From: an uncultured Eubacterium sp.
Lineage (GTDB): Bacteria; Bacillota; Clostridia; Lachnospirales; Lachnospiraceae
DNA length: 40,751 nucleotides
Direction of reading: 5' to 3'
Assembly (NCBI GenBank): GCA_934322085.1
Contig: CAKRGF010000023.1
Span: 1 to 40,751, forward strand
Shown: piece by piece, positions 31,365 to 38,530 of the stretch
How the letters are laid out: each line of letters begins with the position of its first letter
How positions within the stretch are numbered: position 1 is the stretch's first letter
Program-made: the position numbers and the translations under genes
The notes under the pieces: model-generated
What the model was told of the DNA's origin: nothing
Database searches by the model: none
Seen by the model: only the letters and a program-made list of their open reading frames with translations

Positions 31365-32096
31365 TTAACTCTCTGAAAAAACACTATCAGTATACGAAAT
31401 CCGTGTTCTTTCGTCAAATTGTTTGCGAAGACCTTTCATATATTTTCTTCCTAGTGCGACATTTCCATATTGCTTTACCAGACAAATCTGCCGGTTTACA
31501 TAATCAATTTTTTCTACATATAAACAATTTACCGCAATTGAGCGATGGCACTGCACCAAGTCCCCGCCACACTGCTCCATACAGACACCAAGTTTGCGGT
31601 ACGGAAACGAAAAGACATCATACCGAGTGTGAACATACAGCATTTTATTGCAGATTTCCAGATACAAAATATCTTTTGCCTCAAACATGTGGATTCCCAG
31701 TCGCGTGTTTATCACCAGTGCTTTTGCAGCACCTTTTTTATCAAAACGCCCGCCAATCCAGTAAAGTAACTTTTCCAATCGTTCTTTCTCAAGTGGTTTT
31801 ATCACATAATCAAAACAATGAAATACATGAAATGCCAGACTTTCATGCGCATCATCTTTTGCCAGTAAAATCACCGGGAGCAGATAAAAGCGCTGTACAC
31901 CACGCAGACAAGAAACAAAGGCTAGTCCCTCCTGTTCCCGGTTCTCTAAATCTACTACTACAACCTGAATGGTGTTTGTCTCTAATATACGGATTGCTTC
32001 CTGCTGATTTTTTGCACATAAGAATTGAAGATTCCACTTGGCTGCTTTCCAGTCTTTAATCGGATTTGACTTTGAGAAAACAAGAACTTTTGTCAC
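31365..32096 (-). CDS. LytTR-family response regulator with an atypical receiver domain
   Basis: This 243-residue DNA-binding regulator has an N-terminal receiver-like domain (1-115) and a C-terminal LytTR domain (about 130-235). The LytTR part contains NTRLGIHMFEAKDILYLE, LVQCHRSIAVN and YVEKIDYVNR. The receiver keeps a possible phospho-Asp (Asp49 in VVVVDLEN) and the conserved Lys100 in YVIKPL. The acidic pair that normally binds Mg2+ near residues 8-9 is replaced by Ser-Lys (VFSKS), and the conserved Thr/Ser is missing (LLAKDD). It may therefore be phosphorylation-independent. No histidine kinase is encoded nearby. The start is GTG at 32096, 5 nt after GGAG and 2 nt after the XRE gene stop. 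It probably controls a metabolic or surface target; the target is not known. Confidence 0.9.
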   Translation of the reverse strand: MTKVLVFSKSNPIKDWKAAKWNLQFLCAKNQQEAIRILETNTIQVVVVDLENREQEGLAFVSCLRGVQRFYLLPVILLAKDDAHESLAFHVFHCFDYVIKPLEKERLEKLLYWIGGRFDKKGAAKALVINTRLGIHMFEAKDILYLEICNKMLYVHTRYDVFSFPYRKLGVCMEQCGGDLVQCHRSIAVNCLYVEKIDYVNRQICLVKQYGNVALGRKYMKGLRKQFDERTRISYTDSVFSES

Positions 32097-32098
32097 AG

Positions 32099-32422
32099 TT
32101 ACTCCTCTCCTTCATCGCTTAACTGCTGTTTACAGTATTCGAGCAGTTCACACACTCTGCGGTTTCGTATCGCACGGTGTGAATCAACGGATTCCCGTTT
32201 TGCCTTCTGTCTGCCAGCTAACAGATACAACGGGTCCACATCAAGCTTTTCATATAAGATAACAAGTTTTTCTACATCAAGCCCATATATTCCCCGCTCA
32301 ATCTTACGATAGTGTCCGACACTCACCCGGAGCAATTTTGCCATATCATAAAAATCCATATGTGCACTTTCCCGAATATCCTGTAAACGTTTTCCTATTA
32401 CTTCATTTTGTACTTGTATCAT
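32099..32422 (-). CDS. XRE-family helix-turn-helix regulator, minus strand
   Basis: This 107-residue DNA-binding protein has an N-terminal XRE/Cro-type HTH (about 7-68): GKRLQDIRESAHM, DMAKLLRVSVGHYRKIERG, then VEKLVILYEKLDVDPLYLL. The short C-terminus ends in VCELLEYCKQQLSDE. The start is the ATG at 32422, 8 nt after AGGAGG; the open frame extends 28 codons further upstream but without a ribosome site. It is the first gene of an operon with the LytTR regulator (2 nt apart) and the phosphatase. Its C-terminal L-x-x-YC...LS-x-E pattern resembles that of the divergent XRE protein (LFHYCHKLSPE), suggesting the two are related. Confidence 0.88.
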   Translation of the reverse strand: MIQVQNEVIGKRLQDIRESAHMDFYDMAKLLRVSVGHYRKIERGIYGLDVEKLVILYEKLDVDPLYLLAGRQKAKRESVDSHRAIRNRRVCELLEYCKQQLSDEGEE

Positions 32423-32557
32423 ATTTTTCTCCTCCTTAGCATCTATTTTATCAAAAAGAAACGCTTGTGAGACACCTTTTTTTGACGCAAAACGACAAAC
32501 AGCCAAATTACAAGGAATATCTTTTATTTTTTCTTCTATTCTTTTTTCTTTCTAACT

Positions 32558-32603
32558 CATAAAATAGTTTTATGACGTATTATAAAAACGCATTTACTGC
32601 GTT
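32558..32603. promoter_or_regulatory. Two operator-like palindromes between the divergent XRE genes
   Basis: CATAAAA-TAG-TTTTATG (32558-32574) and AACGCA-TTTAC-TGCGTT (32587-32603) are perfect inverted repeats, 29 nt apart start to start, in the shared intergenic region. The second touches the -35 box of the plus-strand gene. Either could be bound by one or both XRE proteins. The rest of 32423-32557 is AT-rich; I see no convincing promoter there for the minus-strand operon. Confidence 0.5.
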
Positions 32604-32629
32604 GTTTTATCTGCCTGTTTTTTTACAAT
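32602..32629 (+). promoter_or_regulatory. Promoter of the plus-strand XRE regulator
   Basis: A -35 box TTGTTT (32602-32607), a 16-nt spacer and a -10 box TACAAT (32624-32629), followed after about 18 nt by the ribosome site GGAAGG and the ATG at 32662. Confidence 0.5.
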
Positions 32630-32661
32630 AAAGATAGGACATTTTTTTAGGAAGGTTACAT

Positions 32662-33021
32662 ATGAGAAAAGATAATAATTTACAAAGAATTGGCAAAATA
32701 ATAAAAAAATATCGATTAATTGCCGGTCTGAGTCAGGAAACATTAAGCGAACTGGTCGAGTGCGACAAAAACACAATCGGCAGAATTGAACGGGGTGAGA
32801 CAGATTTCAAAATTTCTATTTTATTTCGACTTGCTGAAAGTCTGGAAGTTTCTTTCACCCGATTTGCAAAAGATTTCGATACCCATTCCGACGAAGCCTA
32901 TGCATCAGCCTTAGAATATGATTATTTAAGGCTTTTTCACTACTGTCATAAACTCTCGCCGGAACAATTTAACAATCTATGTAATACAGCATACATTTAT
33001 TCCAAAAGCAATGAATCGTAA
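32662..33021 (+). CDS. XRE-family helix-turn-helix regulator, plus strand
   Basis: This 119-residue transcription factor has an N-terminal XRE HTH (about 8-68): QRIGKIIKKYRLIAGLSQ, TLSELVECDKNTIGRIERGE, then ISILFRLAESLEVSFTRFA. The C-terminal region (80-119) is probably for dimerisation or ligand contact. The ribosome site GGAAGG precedes the ATG by 6 nt. It is divergent from the XRE-LytTR-phosphatase operon and probably regulates itself or that operon through palindromes in the shared region. Its stop codon directly abuts the spoIIP stop on the other strand, with no base and no terminator between them. Confidence 0.88.
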   Translation: MRKDNNLQRIGKIIKKYRLIAGLSQETLSELVECDKNTIGRIERGETDFKISILFRLAESLEVSFTRFAKDFDTHSDEAYASALEYDYLRLFHYCHKLSPEQFNNLCNTAYIYSKSNES

Positions 33022-34173
33022 TTACTGCGTCAGCACTTTGTCTAACACATCTGCCAAAGGTGCTGCTGCATTTTTTGCTTCCTCTACCGTATTATTTTCA
33101 TTTCCCAGCTCAATCAATAACGAACGTGGTTCCAAATGCAGATTGTACCGGTATCCCTTTAGATAAATTGGTTTTGTAAATCCATCGTAATACTCCATAG
33201 CCGTACATTTCATCTGAAGACTAAAAGCTAAATTTCCCTGCAGATTGGGATTATACAAATAGGAAATGGCACCCGATTTCGTTCTGCTCATACCATTAAA
33301 AAACATAACAATGGCAGTTTTTTTGCCTTGAATGGTAGTATAAGTATGTTTTCCTTTACCGACCGAATCACGGTGCAAATCAATCAGCACTTTAATACTC
33401 GGATTTTTTTTGCGTATATTCTGAATCCCTTCCAGCGATTTATTGTAGGCAAGACTCCTGTCAATGCCCCCGTTAATAGAATCATATCTCGTCGTATCAT
33501 GGTAAACAGAGTACCCTCTTTTTTCCAGTTCTTTCGTTAGTTCTGTGCCGACACCAACCACGGAATCGTTAACATCATTATTTTTGCTGTCCACAAACTC
33601 TTCCGAAGCGCCATGTGTATGATAAATCAAGATTTGTTTTTTCCCTTTTTCTTTTTTTAACTTCAAATTTTTATGTAACATGGCAGCTACATCAAACTGC
33701 TTTTTTGTCACGGAAGTCGTCGAATCAATGATATAAAAATTTTTCCATAAGTAATCCACACTGAGTGACTCCCGCAATTGCTCCACCGCACTGTTTTTAT
33801 GGCGGATAACTTGGTTTGACACTGCCACCGCCGGCTGTTTTTCTTCCACATCCCCCACAAGAGGCTCACTTGGTTTTGGTGTCTGTCCCTCCTGCAATTC
33901 ACGGTTTTCAATTACTGCCAGTTTTTCTTTCCCGGCATCGATTTCTGCATCTCCCTGATTTGGCTCAAAATAAGACTGTCCTCCTAAAAGTTCCGCTAAC
34001 ACATATCGTCCTTCTTGTCCATTCCAAAGACAGAAACAACTTTCCTTTGCAAGAAATTCCCCCACCTGCTCTGCCATTTCCATTTTCCCTGCATCTTTTA
34101 TAACGAAAAGCGCTCCTGCCAAAGAGGTAACGAATACCCCAATTGCGACCCGCATACCAAACTTCATTTTCAT
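33022..34173 (-). CDS. spoIIP: Stage II sporulation protein P
   Basis: This 383-residue membrane-anchored peptidoglycan amidase/endopeptidase works with SpoIID and SpoIIM to thin the septal wall during engulfment of the forespore. One N-terminal membrane helix (about 8-26) is followed by a variable linker and the catalytic domain. Recognised motifs: QILIYHTHGASEEF, VGVGTELTKELEKRGY, VLIDLHRDSV and LLIELGNENNTVEEA, which hold the metal ligands and catalytic Glu. It overlaps the gpr stop by 4 nt (ATGA). An ATG two codons later has better spacing to AGAGAG and may be the real start. The gpr-spoIIP order is standard in sporulating Firmicutes. Confidence 0.94.
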   Translation of the reverse strand: MKMKFGMRVAIGVFVTSLAGALFVIKDAGKMEMAEQVGEFLAKESCFCLWNGQEGRYVLAELLGGQSYFEPNQGDAEIDAGKEKLAVIENRELQEGQTPKPSEPLVGDVEEKQPAVAVSNQVIRHKNSAVEQLRESLSVDYLWKNFYIIDSTTSVTKKQFDVAAMLHKNLKLKKEKGKKQILIYHTHGASEEFVDSKNNDVNDSVVGVGTELTKELEKRGYSVYHDTTRYDSINGGIDRSLAYNKSLEGIQNIRKKNPSIKVLIDLHRDSVGKGKHTYTTIQGKKTAIVMFFNGMSRTKSGAISYLYNPNLQGNLAFSLQMKCTAMEYYDGFTKPIYLKGYRYNLHLEPRSLLIELGNENNTVEEAKNAAAPLADVLDKVLTQ

Positions 34174-35132
34174 TCTCTCTTCATATCTTCTTTTTCATAC
34201 AAGGATATGCCACTGCTTCCATAATTATCCCGTTTTTGAAAACAATGATTTAATACTTTTGCAAGATCTTTACTAATTTGATTGACAGATTCGTCAATAT
34301 TTTTTGGCGTCACCATCACATCGGTTGTCTCTTCAGTCAGAATTTCATAAATAAACCGCTCAATTTCCTCCTCTGAATATCCTTGTTTCTCTAATACATG
34401 CTCCAAATGATCCGAAATAATTGTTGCTGCATCTACAACCGTAGGAACCCCAATCGCAACAACCGGAATCCCAAGTGTCTTTTTTGTTAATTCTTTCCTG
34501 CGATTGCCCACACCAGCCCCCGGCTCAATTCCCGTATCCGTAATTTGTACCGTTGTACAAAGCCTTTGCACACTTCTAGATGCTAATGCATCCACAACAA
34601 TCACTAAATCAGGTTTTGTTTTTCGTATAATGCCCTGCAATACCTCTTCGGTCTCAATTCCAGTCTGCGCCATAACTCCAGGTGCAATTGCACTCACACA
34701 GCCATATCCGTTTTCCTGCATAAAAGATGCTCCAAATTCTTCCTTAAAATGTCTCGTCACAAAAAGAGCATCCGTCATTTTCGGTCCTAACGAATCCGAG
34801 GTCACTTCCCGGTTTCCCAATCCAACGACCAAAACACTTTTTTTCCGAAGTCCCTTTATCATACTTTCCAATTGTTCACAGACACAGAGCAAAAATGGCT
34901 CTCTCTCGTCAATATCTCCATGAAGCATAAGTGGTGATTCGATTGTAATATAAGTTCCTTTTGGTTTTTTCATCGCTTTGCTGCCCGCTTCATCCCGGAT
35001 AATTACCGTCGTAATTTTTACTTTACCTTGCAGACATTTTTTCTTTTCCAGAACAACACCCTGTATTTCTACATGATTTCTGGGAAAACTCTCTCTTGCC
35101 TCTAAAGCTAAGTCCGTCCGTTTTTCCGTCAT
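34170..35132 (-). CDS. gpr: Germination protease GPR
   Basis: This 320-residue aspartic-type protease degrades the small acid-soluble spore proteins early in germination. It is made as an inactive zymogen in the forespore and self-processes. It begins with RTDLALEA, the pro-region signature. Family motifs follow: VVGLGNREVTSDSLGPK, ALFVTRHF, SAIAPGVMAQTGIETEEVL, VDALASRSVQRLCTTVQI and IEPGAGVGNRR, plus the C-terminal EETTDVMVTPKNIDE. The ribosome site AGGAGG lies 8 nt before the ATG. A sigma-F-like promoter sits about 40 nt upstream. With spoIIP it shows that the host lineage makes spores or did so recently. Confidence 0.96.
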   Translation of the reverse strand: MTEKRTDLALEARESFPRNHVEIQGVVLEKKKCLQGKVKITTVIIRDEAGSKAMKKPKGTYITIESPLMLHGDIDEREPFLLCVCEQLESMIKGLRKKSVLVVGLGNREVTSDSLGPKMTDALFVTRHFKEEFGASFMQENGYGCVSAIAPGVMAQTGIETEEVLQGIIRKTKPDLVIVVDALASRSVQRLCTTVQITDTGIEPGAGVGNRRKELTKKTLGIPVVAIGVPTVVDAATIISDHLEHVLEKQGYSEEEIERFIYEILTEETTDVMVTPKNIDESVNQISKDLAKVLNHCFQKRDNYGSSGISLYEKEDMKRE

Positions 35133-35173
35133 TTATGCCGCCTCCTGCACTGTTTTGCATCCAATCACAAATT

Positions 35174-35202
35174 TATTGTGTCCTATTTTTTAATTTTTAT
35201 GT
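35174..35202 (-). promoter_or_regulatory. Sigma-F/G-like forespore promoter of gpr
   Basis: On the minus strand GGACACAATA (35174-35183) fits the sigma-F -10 pattern GGnnAnAnTR. ACATA (35198-35202), 14 nt upstream, approximates the GYATA -35. The spacing is 1-2 nt shorter than usual. gpr is a forespore gene in Bacillus, which supports the reading. Confidence 0.45.
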
Positions 35203-35220
35203 TAATTTGCAACTATTTAC

Positions 35221-35249
35221 TTGACAATATGTGGCATATATAATAAGAT
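35221..35249 (+). promoter_or_regulatory. Sigma-A promoter of rpsT
   Basis: TTGACA (35221-35226), a 17-nt spacer and TAAGAT (35244-35249), followed by an approximately 80-nt leader to rpsT. Confidence 0.7.
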
Positions 35250-35337
35250 AATTAGGTGTGTTTGTGCTGTTGTCCGTGTCCGACAAGCCAAACCGAACAA
35301 AGAATGAATTTTAATTATTACGATGGAGGTGCTGGAA

Positions 35338-35601
35338 TTGGCAAACATTAAATCTGCAAAGAAAAGAATTTTAGTAGCTGAGAAAAGAGCTGAGAAAAAC
35401 AAATCTGTTCGTTCTCGCGTAAAGACAGCTGTAAAGAAAGTTGATGCTGCTATCGCTGCAAACGATAAGGCTGCTGCTGAAGCTGCATTGAAAGCTGCTG
35501 TATCAGAGCTTGATAAAGCTACTAAAAAAGGTATTTATCACAAGAATACTACTGCAAGAAAAGTTTCTCGTTTAACAATCGCTGTAAACAAACTTGCGTA
35601 A
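35338..35601 (+). CDS. rpsT: 30S ribosomal protein S20
   Basis: This 87-residue basic, Ala/Lys-rich helical protein of the small ribosomal subunit binds 16S rRNA during early assembly. I use a TTG start at 35338, 6 nt after GGAGGTG, which gives the classic N-terminus (M)ANIKSAKKRI. An ATG 15 nt upstream is in frame but lies in the ribosome site. The sequence ends in the family pattern KNTTARKVSRLTIAVN. The unusual TTG start fits S20, whose synthesis is regulated through a weak start codon in several bacteria. It stands divergent from gpr, and its own terminator follows. Confidence 0.97.
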   Translation: MANIKSAKKRILVAEKRAEKNKSVRSRVKTAVKKVDAAIAANDKAAAEAALKAAVSELDKATKKGIYHKNTTARKVSRLTIAVNKLA

Positions 35602-35652
35602 TGTAGAGGGCAGTCGTACTGCAACTACAATTCTACCCGTCGAATGAATAGA

Positions 35653-35682
35653 AAGGAGCTGGTAAACGGCTCCTTCTTTTTT
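35653..35682 (+). terminator. Terminator after rpsT
   Basis: AAGGAGC (35653-35659) pairs with GCTCCTT (35669-35675) around a 9-nt loop and is followed by CTTTTTT. It lies 51 nt after the rpsT stop codon. Confidence 0.8.
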
Positions 35683-35697
35683 ACAAAAGGCGAAATA

Positions 35698-35712
35698 GAA
35701 CACGAAGTGTTC
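35698..35712. promoter_or_regulatory. Palindrome upstream of the dCMP deaminase gene
   Basis: GAACAC-GAA-GTGTTC is a perfect 6-3-6 inverted repeat about 60 nt before the deaminase ATG, in a stretch where I cannot find a clear promoter. It may be an operator; the spacing does not fit a Clostridial LexA site. Confidence 0.35.
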
Positions 35713-35773
35713 AAAATGCGAATATTGGGGCGGAGCATCCTGAATAACTGCATCTACACACAAGGAGGCATTT

Positions 35774-36256
35774 ATGAAACGAACGAATTATCTTTCATGG
35801 GACCAGTATTTTATGGGAATTGCAAAGCTTTCCGCCATGCGCAGCAAAGACCCACACACAAGCGTCGGTGCCTGTATTGTAGGAAAGGATAACAAAATTT
35901 TATCAGTTGGCTACAATGGTATGCCACAAGGCTGTTCCGATGACATTTATCCATGGGACAGCGACAGTGACGATCCGCTGCAGACCAAATATTTATATGT
36001 CTGCCACGCGGAATTAAATGCACTGCTGAACTATACCGGTACAAATTTAAAGGGAGCAAAAATATATACTACACTGTTTCCCTGCAACGAATGTACCAAA
36101 GCATTGATTCAGTCTGGTATCTGCGAGGTCATCTACGCCGAGGATAAATATGCTAACACCGCATCTGTCCTCGCATCAAAAAAAATGATGAAATCCGCAG
36201 GAATCAAATACCATGCCTATTCACCACAGGAAACTGAGGTTCACATGACTTTATAA
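35774..36256 (+). CDS. Deoxycytidylate (dCMP) deaminase, ComEB type
   Basis: This 160-residue zinc enzyme deaminates dCMP to dUMP, feeding thymidylate synthesis. The zinc site and catalytic Glu are in CHAELNALL (HAE) and PCNECTKAL (PCxxC). The start reads LSWDQYFMGIAKLSAMRSKD and the family loop VGYNGMPQG is present. The length is that of the allosteric dCMP deaminase/ComEB group. The ribosome site AAGGAGG lies about 6 nt before the ATG. It is a lone plus-strand gene between the rpsT terminator and a bidirectional terminator. Confidence 0.94.
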   Translation: MKRTNYLSWDQYFMGIAKLSAMRSKDPHTSVGACIVGKDNKILSVGYNGMPQGCSDDIYPWDSDSDDPLQTKYLYVCHAELNALLNYTGTNLKGAKIYTTLFPCNECTKALIQSGICEVIYAEDKYANTASVLASKKMMKSAGIKYHAYSPQETEVHMTL

Positions 36257-36258
36257 AT

Positions 36259-36309
36259 AAAAAACTGCCACCCATCTCTTAAGATTTTGAAATGGTTTGG
36301 CAGTTTTTT
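36259..36309. terminator. Bidirectional terminator shared by the deaminase and amidase genes
   Basis: AAAAAACTGCCA (36259-36270) and TGGCAGTTTTTT (36298-36309) form a perfect 12-bp stem around a 27-nt loop. It ends the plus-strand deaminase transcript and, read the other way, ends the amidase transcript. One arm and part of the loop encode the last residues of the amidase (KNCQ region). Confidence 0.8.
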
Positions 36310-37016
36310 TCTATTTTATCTTTCAATTGATTCCACTCATCTTCATGTTTTATAAAATACAACGGACAAAGTTTTCCCGTCACGTCATAATGGCGAATCA
36401 CTTGTTCTTTTGTCAAATCATATTTCAAACACAAATACGAAACCAGTTCAATAAGTGCCTGATACGTTGCATTGTTAAACTTTCCATCTTTTCCCGGATG
36501 ACAGCACTCAATGGATATGGTATCATAATTTCTTCCATTGGAGGCATAAGCGATTTCATTTAACGGAATACACTGGACAATCTGCCCCTCTAAGCCAATT
36601 ACAAAATGGCTGCTGGCGTAAGTCGCCTTTTGTTTGCCTGCATTGAGTTTCGGCAGATTATTAAAATAATTTCGATTATCTTCTGCATCCGTTCCCGGAT
36701 TTGCCGTATAATGAACGACAACACCTTTCACTTTTTTAAGCGCAATTCCCGGTCTCGAATATTTATTTTTCTGAATCAGTTTTGTCTGTATCGATAATTT
36801 CGGAAGTATTTTTTGTGCCTGCACAGTATTGTCTCGGTTATTTCTTACAATAAAAGAAACAATCACACAGCATAAAAGGATGAAAAACGCTGCGACACTG
36901 ATAATCAGTGCGCAGCGCCCTCTCTTCGACGTCCGTCTTTTTCTCGTCCGCGAAGAGTATCTTCTTTTTTTATTCGACACTATAGTTTGGTGCCTCTTTC
37001 GTAATGTGGATATCAT
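36279..37016 (-). CDS. Membrane-anchored N-acetylmuramoyl-L-alanine amidase (Amidase_2/PGRP fold)
   Basis: This 245-residue wall hydrolase has a strongly basic cytoplasmic start, one membrane helix (about 37-57) and an extracellular type-2 amidase domain (about 95-235). Zinc ligands and fold motifs: VVHYTANPGT (first His), SSHFVIG, EIAYASNGRNYDTISIECCH and VIRHYDVTGKLCPLYF, which has the final His and Cys of the zinc site. It cleaves the bond between MurNAc and L-Ala. The best start is the ATG at 37016, 10 nt after GAAGGAG, which makes the gene overlap the end of guaB by 47 nt. A GTG at 36980 is the only other option and is badly spaced. It is probably co-transcribed with guaB. Confidence 0.9.
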   Translation of the reverse strand: MISTLRKRHQTIVSNKKRRYSSRTRKRRTSKRGRCALIISVAAFFILLCCVIVSFIVRNNRDNTVQAQKILPKLSIQTKLIQKNKYSRPGIALKKVKGVVVHYTANPGTDAEDNRNYFNNLPKLNAGKQKATYASSHFVIGLEGQIVQCIPLNEIAYASNGRNYDTISIECCHPGKDGKFNNATYQALIELVSYLCLKYDLTKEQVIRHYDVTGKLCPLYFIKHEDEWNQLKDKIEKNCQTISKS

Positions 37017-38427
37017 GTGGATGGCTCTCCTTCAAAGAAGCAGCGGAAATTTTCACAAAGTGTCCGTTCTCCTTCAAATCCTCAATCGTCTTTGCTCCAC
37101 AATATCCCATGCCGGAACGGATTCCGCCAATCAACTGGAATACCGTATCCTCTACTGAACCTTTGTATGCAACACGTCCCTCTACTCCTTCCGGAACTAA
37201 TTTCTTAGCATCCTGCTGGAAATAGCGGTCTTTACTTCCGTTTTCCATCGCTGCAATGGACCCCATGCCACGATATACTTTATACTTTCTTCCCTGGAAC
37301 AATTCAAAGCTTCCCGGGCTCTCGTCACAACCGGCAAAAATACTTCCCATCATACAAACATTTGCACCGGCCGCAATTGCTTTTGTCATATCTCCGGAAT
37401 ACTTAATACCACCATCGGCAATTACCGGAATACCATACTCTTTTGCTACGTTGTAAGAATCCATAATTGCAGTAATCTGTGGTACACCAATACCGGCAAC
37501 CACACGGGTTGTACAGATAGAACCAGGTCCGATACCAACTTTTACTGCATCAACACCAGCTTCAATCAAAGCACGGGTAGCTTCTCCGGTTGCCACATTA
37601 CCTGCGATAATACCCAAATCCGGATATGCGTCACGAACCATTTTTACAACTTTTAATACATTTGCGGAATGGCCATGTGCCGTATCAATAACAATGACAT
37701 CTACCTGTGCATCTACCAGTGCTTTTACACGATCCATGATATTAGCCGTTACACCAACACCGGCACCACACAAAAGTCTGCCCTGCTTGTCCTTTGCTGA
37801 ATTTGGATATTTAATCTGTTTTTCAATATCCTTAATTGTAATAAGTCCGGTCAGGTTTCCGTCTTTGTCTACGATTGGCAGTTTTTCCTTGCGGGCTTTT
37901 GCCAGAATCTGTTTTGCTTCCTCTAATGTAATGCCTTCCGGTGCTGTCACAAGCCCTTCAGATGTCATACACTCACTGATTTTTTTTGTAAAATCGGTTT
38001 CAAACTTCAAATCACGGTTTGTAATAATACCAACCAGTTTTTTATTTGGTCCCTCTGTAATCGGAACACCTGAAATACGGAATTTTGCCATCAAATCATC
38101 TGCGTCTGCCAATGTATGATTCGGAGAAAGATAAAATGGGTCCGTAATAACACCATTCTCCGAACGTTTTACCTTATCAACCTCTTCTGCCTGCGCCTCG
38201 ATAGACATATTCTTATGAATAATTCCGATACCGCCCTGACGCGCCATCGCAATCGCCATGCGGTGTTCTGTTACCGTATCCATCCCTGCACTCATCATAG
38301 GGATATTTAATTCAATGTCCTTTGTCAAATGAGTTTTCAAACAAACTTCATTCGGTATTACTTCAGAATATGCGGGTACCAATAATACGTCGTCAAATGT
38401 AATGCCTTCACCAATAATAGTTCCCAT
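36970..38427 (-). CDS. guaB: Inosine-5'-monophosphate dehydrogenase
   Basis: This 485-residue cytoplasmic enzyme oxidises IMP to XMP with NAD+, the committed step of guanine nucleotide synthesis. The TIM barrel contains the catalytic Cys305 in GPGSICTT and the IMP-binding DGGIKYSGD and MGSIFAGCDESPG regions. Two CBS domains (about 93-200) form the regulatory insert; the mobile flap is near YRGMGSI. The length is typical. The site AGGAAGAG lies a few nt before the ATG. A near-consensus promoter with a palindromic -35 region lies upstream. Confidence 0.97.
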   Translation of the reverse strand: MGTIIGEGITFDDVLLVPAYSEVIPNEVCLKTHLTKDIELNIPMMSAGMDTVTEHRMAIAMARQGGIGIIHKNMSIEAQAEEVDKVKRSENGVITDPFYLSPNHTLADADDLMAKFRISGVPITEGPNKKLVGIITNRDLKFETDFTKKISECMTSEGLVTAPEGITLEEAKQILAKARKEKLPIVDKDGNLTGLITIKDIEKQIKYPNSAKDKQGRLLCGAGVGVTANIMDRVKALVDAQVDVIVIDTAHGHSANVLKVVKMVRDAYPDLGIIAGNVATGEATRALIEAGVDAVKVGIGPGSICTTRVVAGIGVPQITAIMDSYNVAKEYGIPVIADGGIKYSGDMTKAIAAGANVCMMGSIFAGCDESPGSFELFQGRKYKVYRGMGSIAAMENGSKDRYFQQDAKKLVPEGVEGRVAYKGSVEDTVFQLIGGIRSGMGYCGAKTIEDLKENGHFVKISAASLKESHPHDIHITKEAPNYSVE

Positions 38428-38471
38428 CTTTTCTCTTCCTCTCTTTTTTGTATTCTATTTGTATTTTTATT

Positions 38472-38500
38472 ATTTTATCGAATATTGACAGGGTTGTCAA
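38472..38500 (-). promoter_or_regulatory. Sigma-A promoter of guaB with palindromic -35 region
   Basis: On the minus strand there is TTGACA (38495-38500), a 17-nt spacer and TAAAAT (38472-38477). The -35 hexamer is one arm of a perfect palindrome TTGACA-N4-TGTCAA (38485-38500), so a regulator bound there would cover the -35 box. Confidence 0.75.
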
Positions 38501-38530
38501 CTATTTTGGTCAATCCTTAATCGTGATTTT

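Noticed and set aside
31325..32059. A 244-codon plus-strand open frame opposite the LytTR and phosphatase genes
   Set aside because: No ribosome site, no recognisable fold, Cys/His/Pro-rich composition typical of an antisense shadow. The minus-strand LytTR and histidine-phosphatase motifs are clear.
35698..35712. LexA (SOS) box upstream of the dCMP deaminase
   Set aside because: The half-sites are 7 nt apart (GAAC-N7-GTTC); the Clostridial LexA site needs a shorter spacing of about 4-5 nt.
35644..35892. A plus-strand open frame between rpsT and the dCMP deaminase gene
   Set aside because: It begins inside the rpsT terminator region and runs through the deaminase start in another frame. The deaminase has its own ribosome site and conserved N-terminus.
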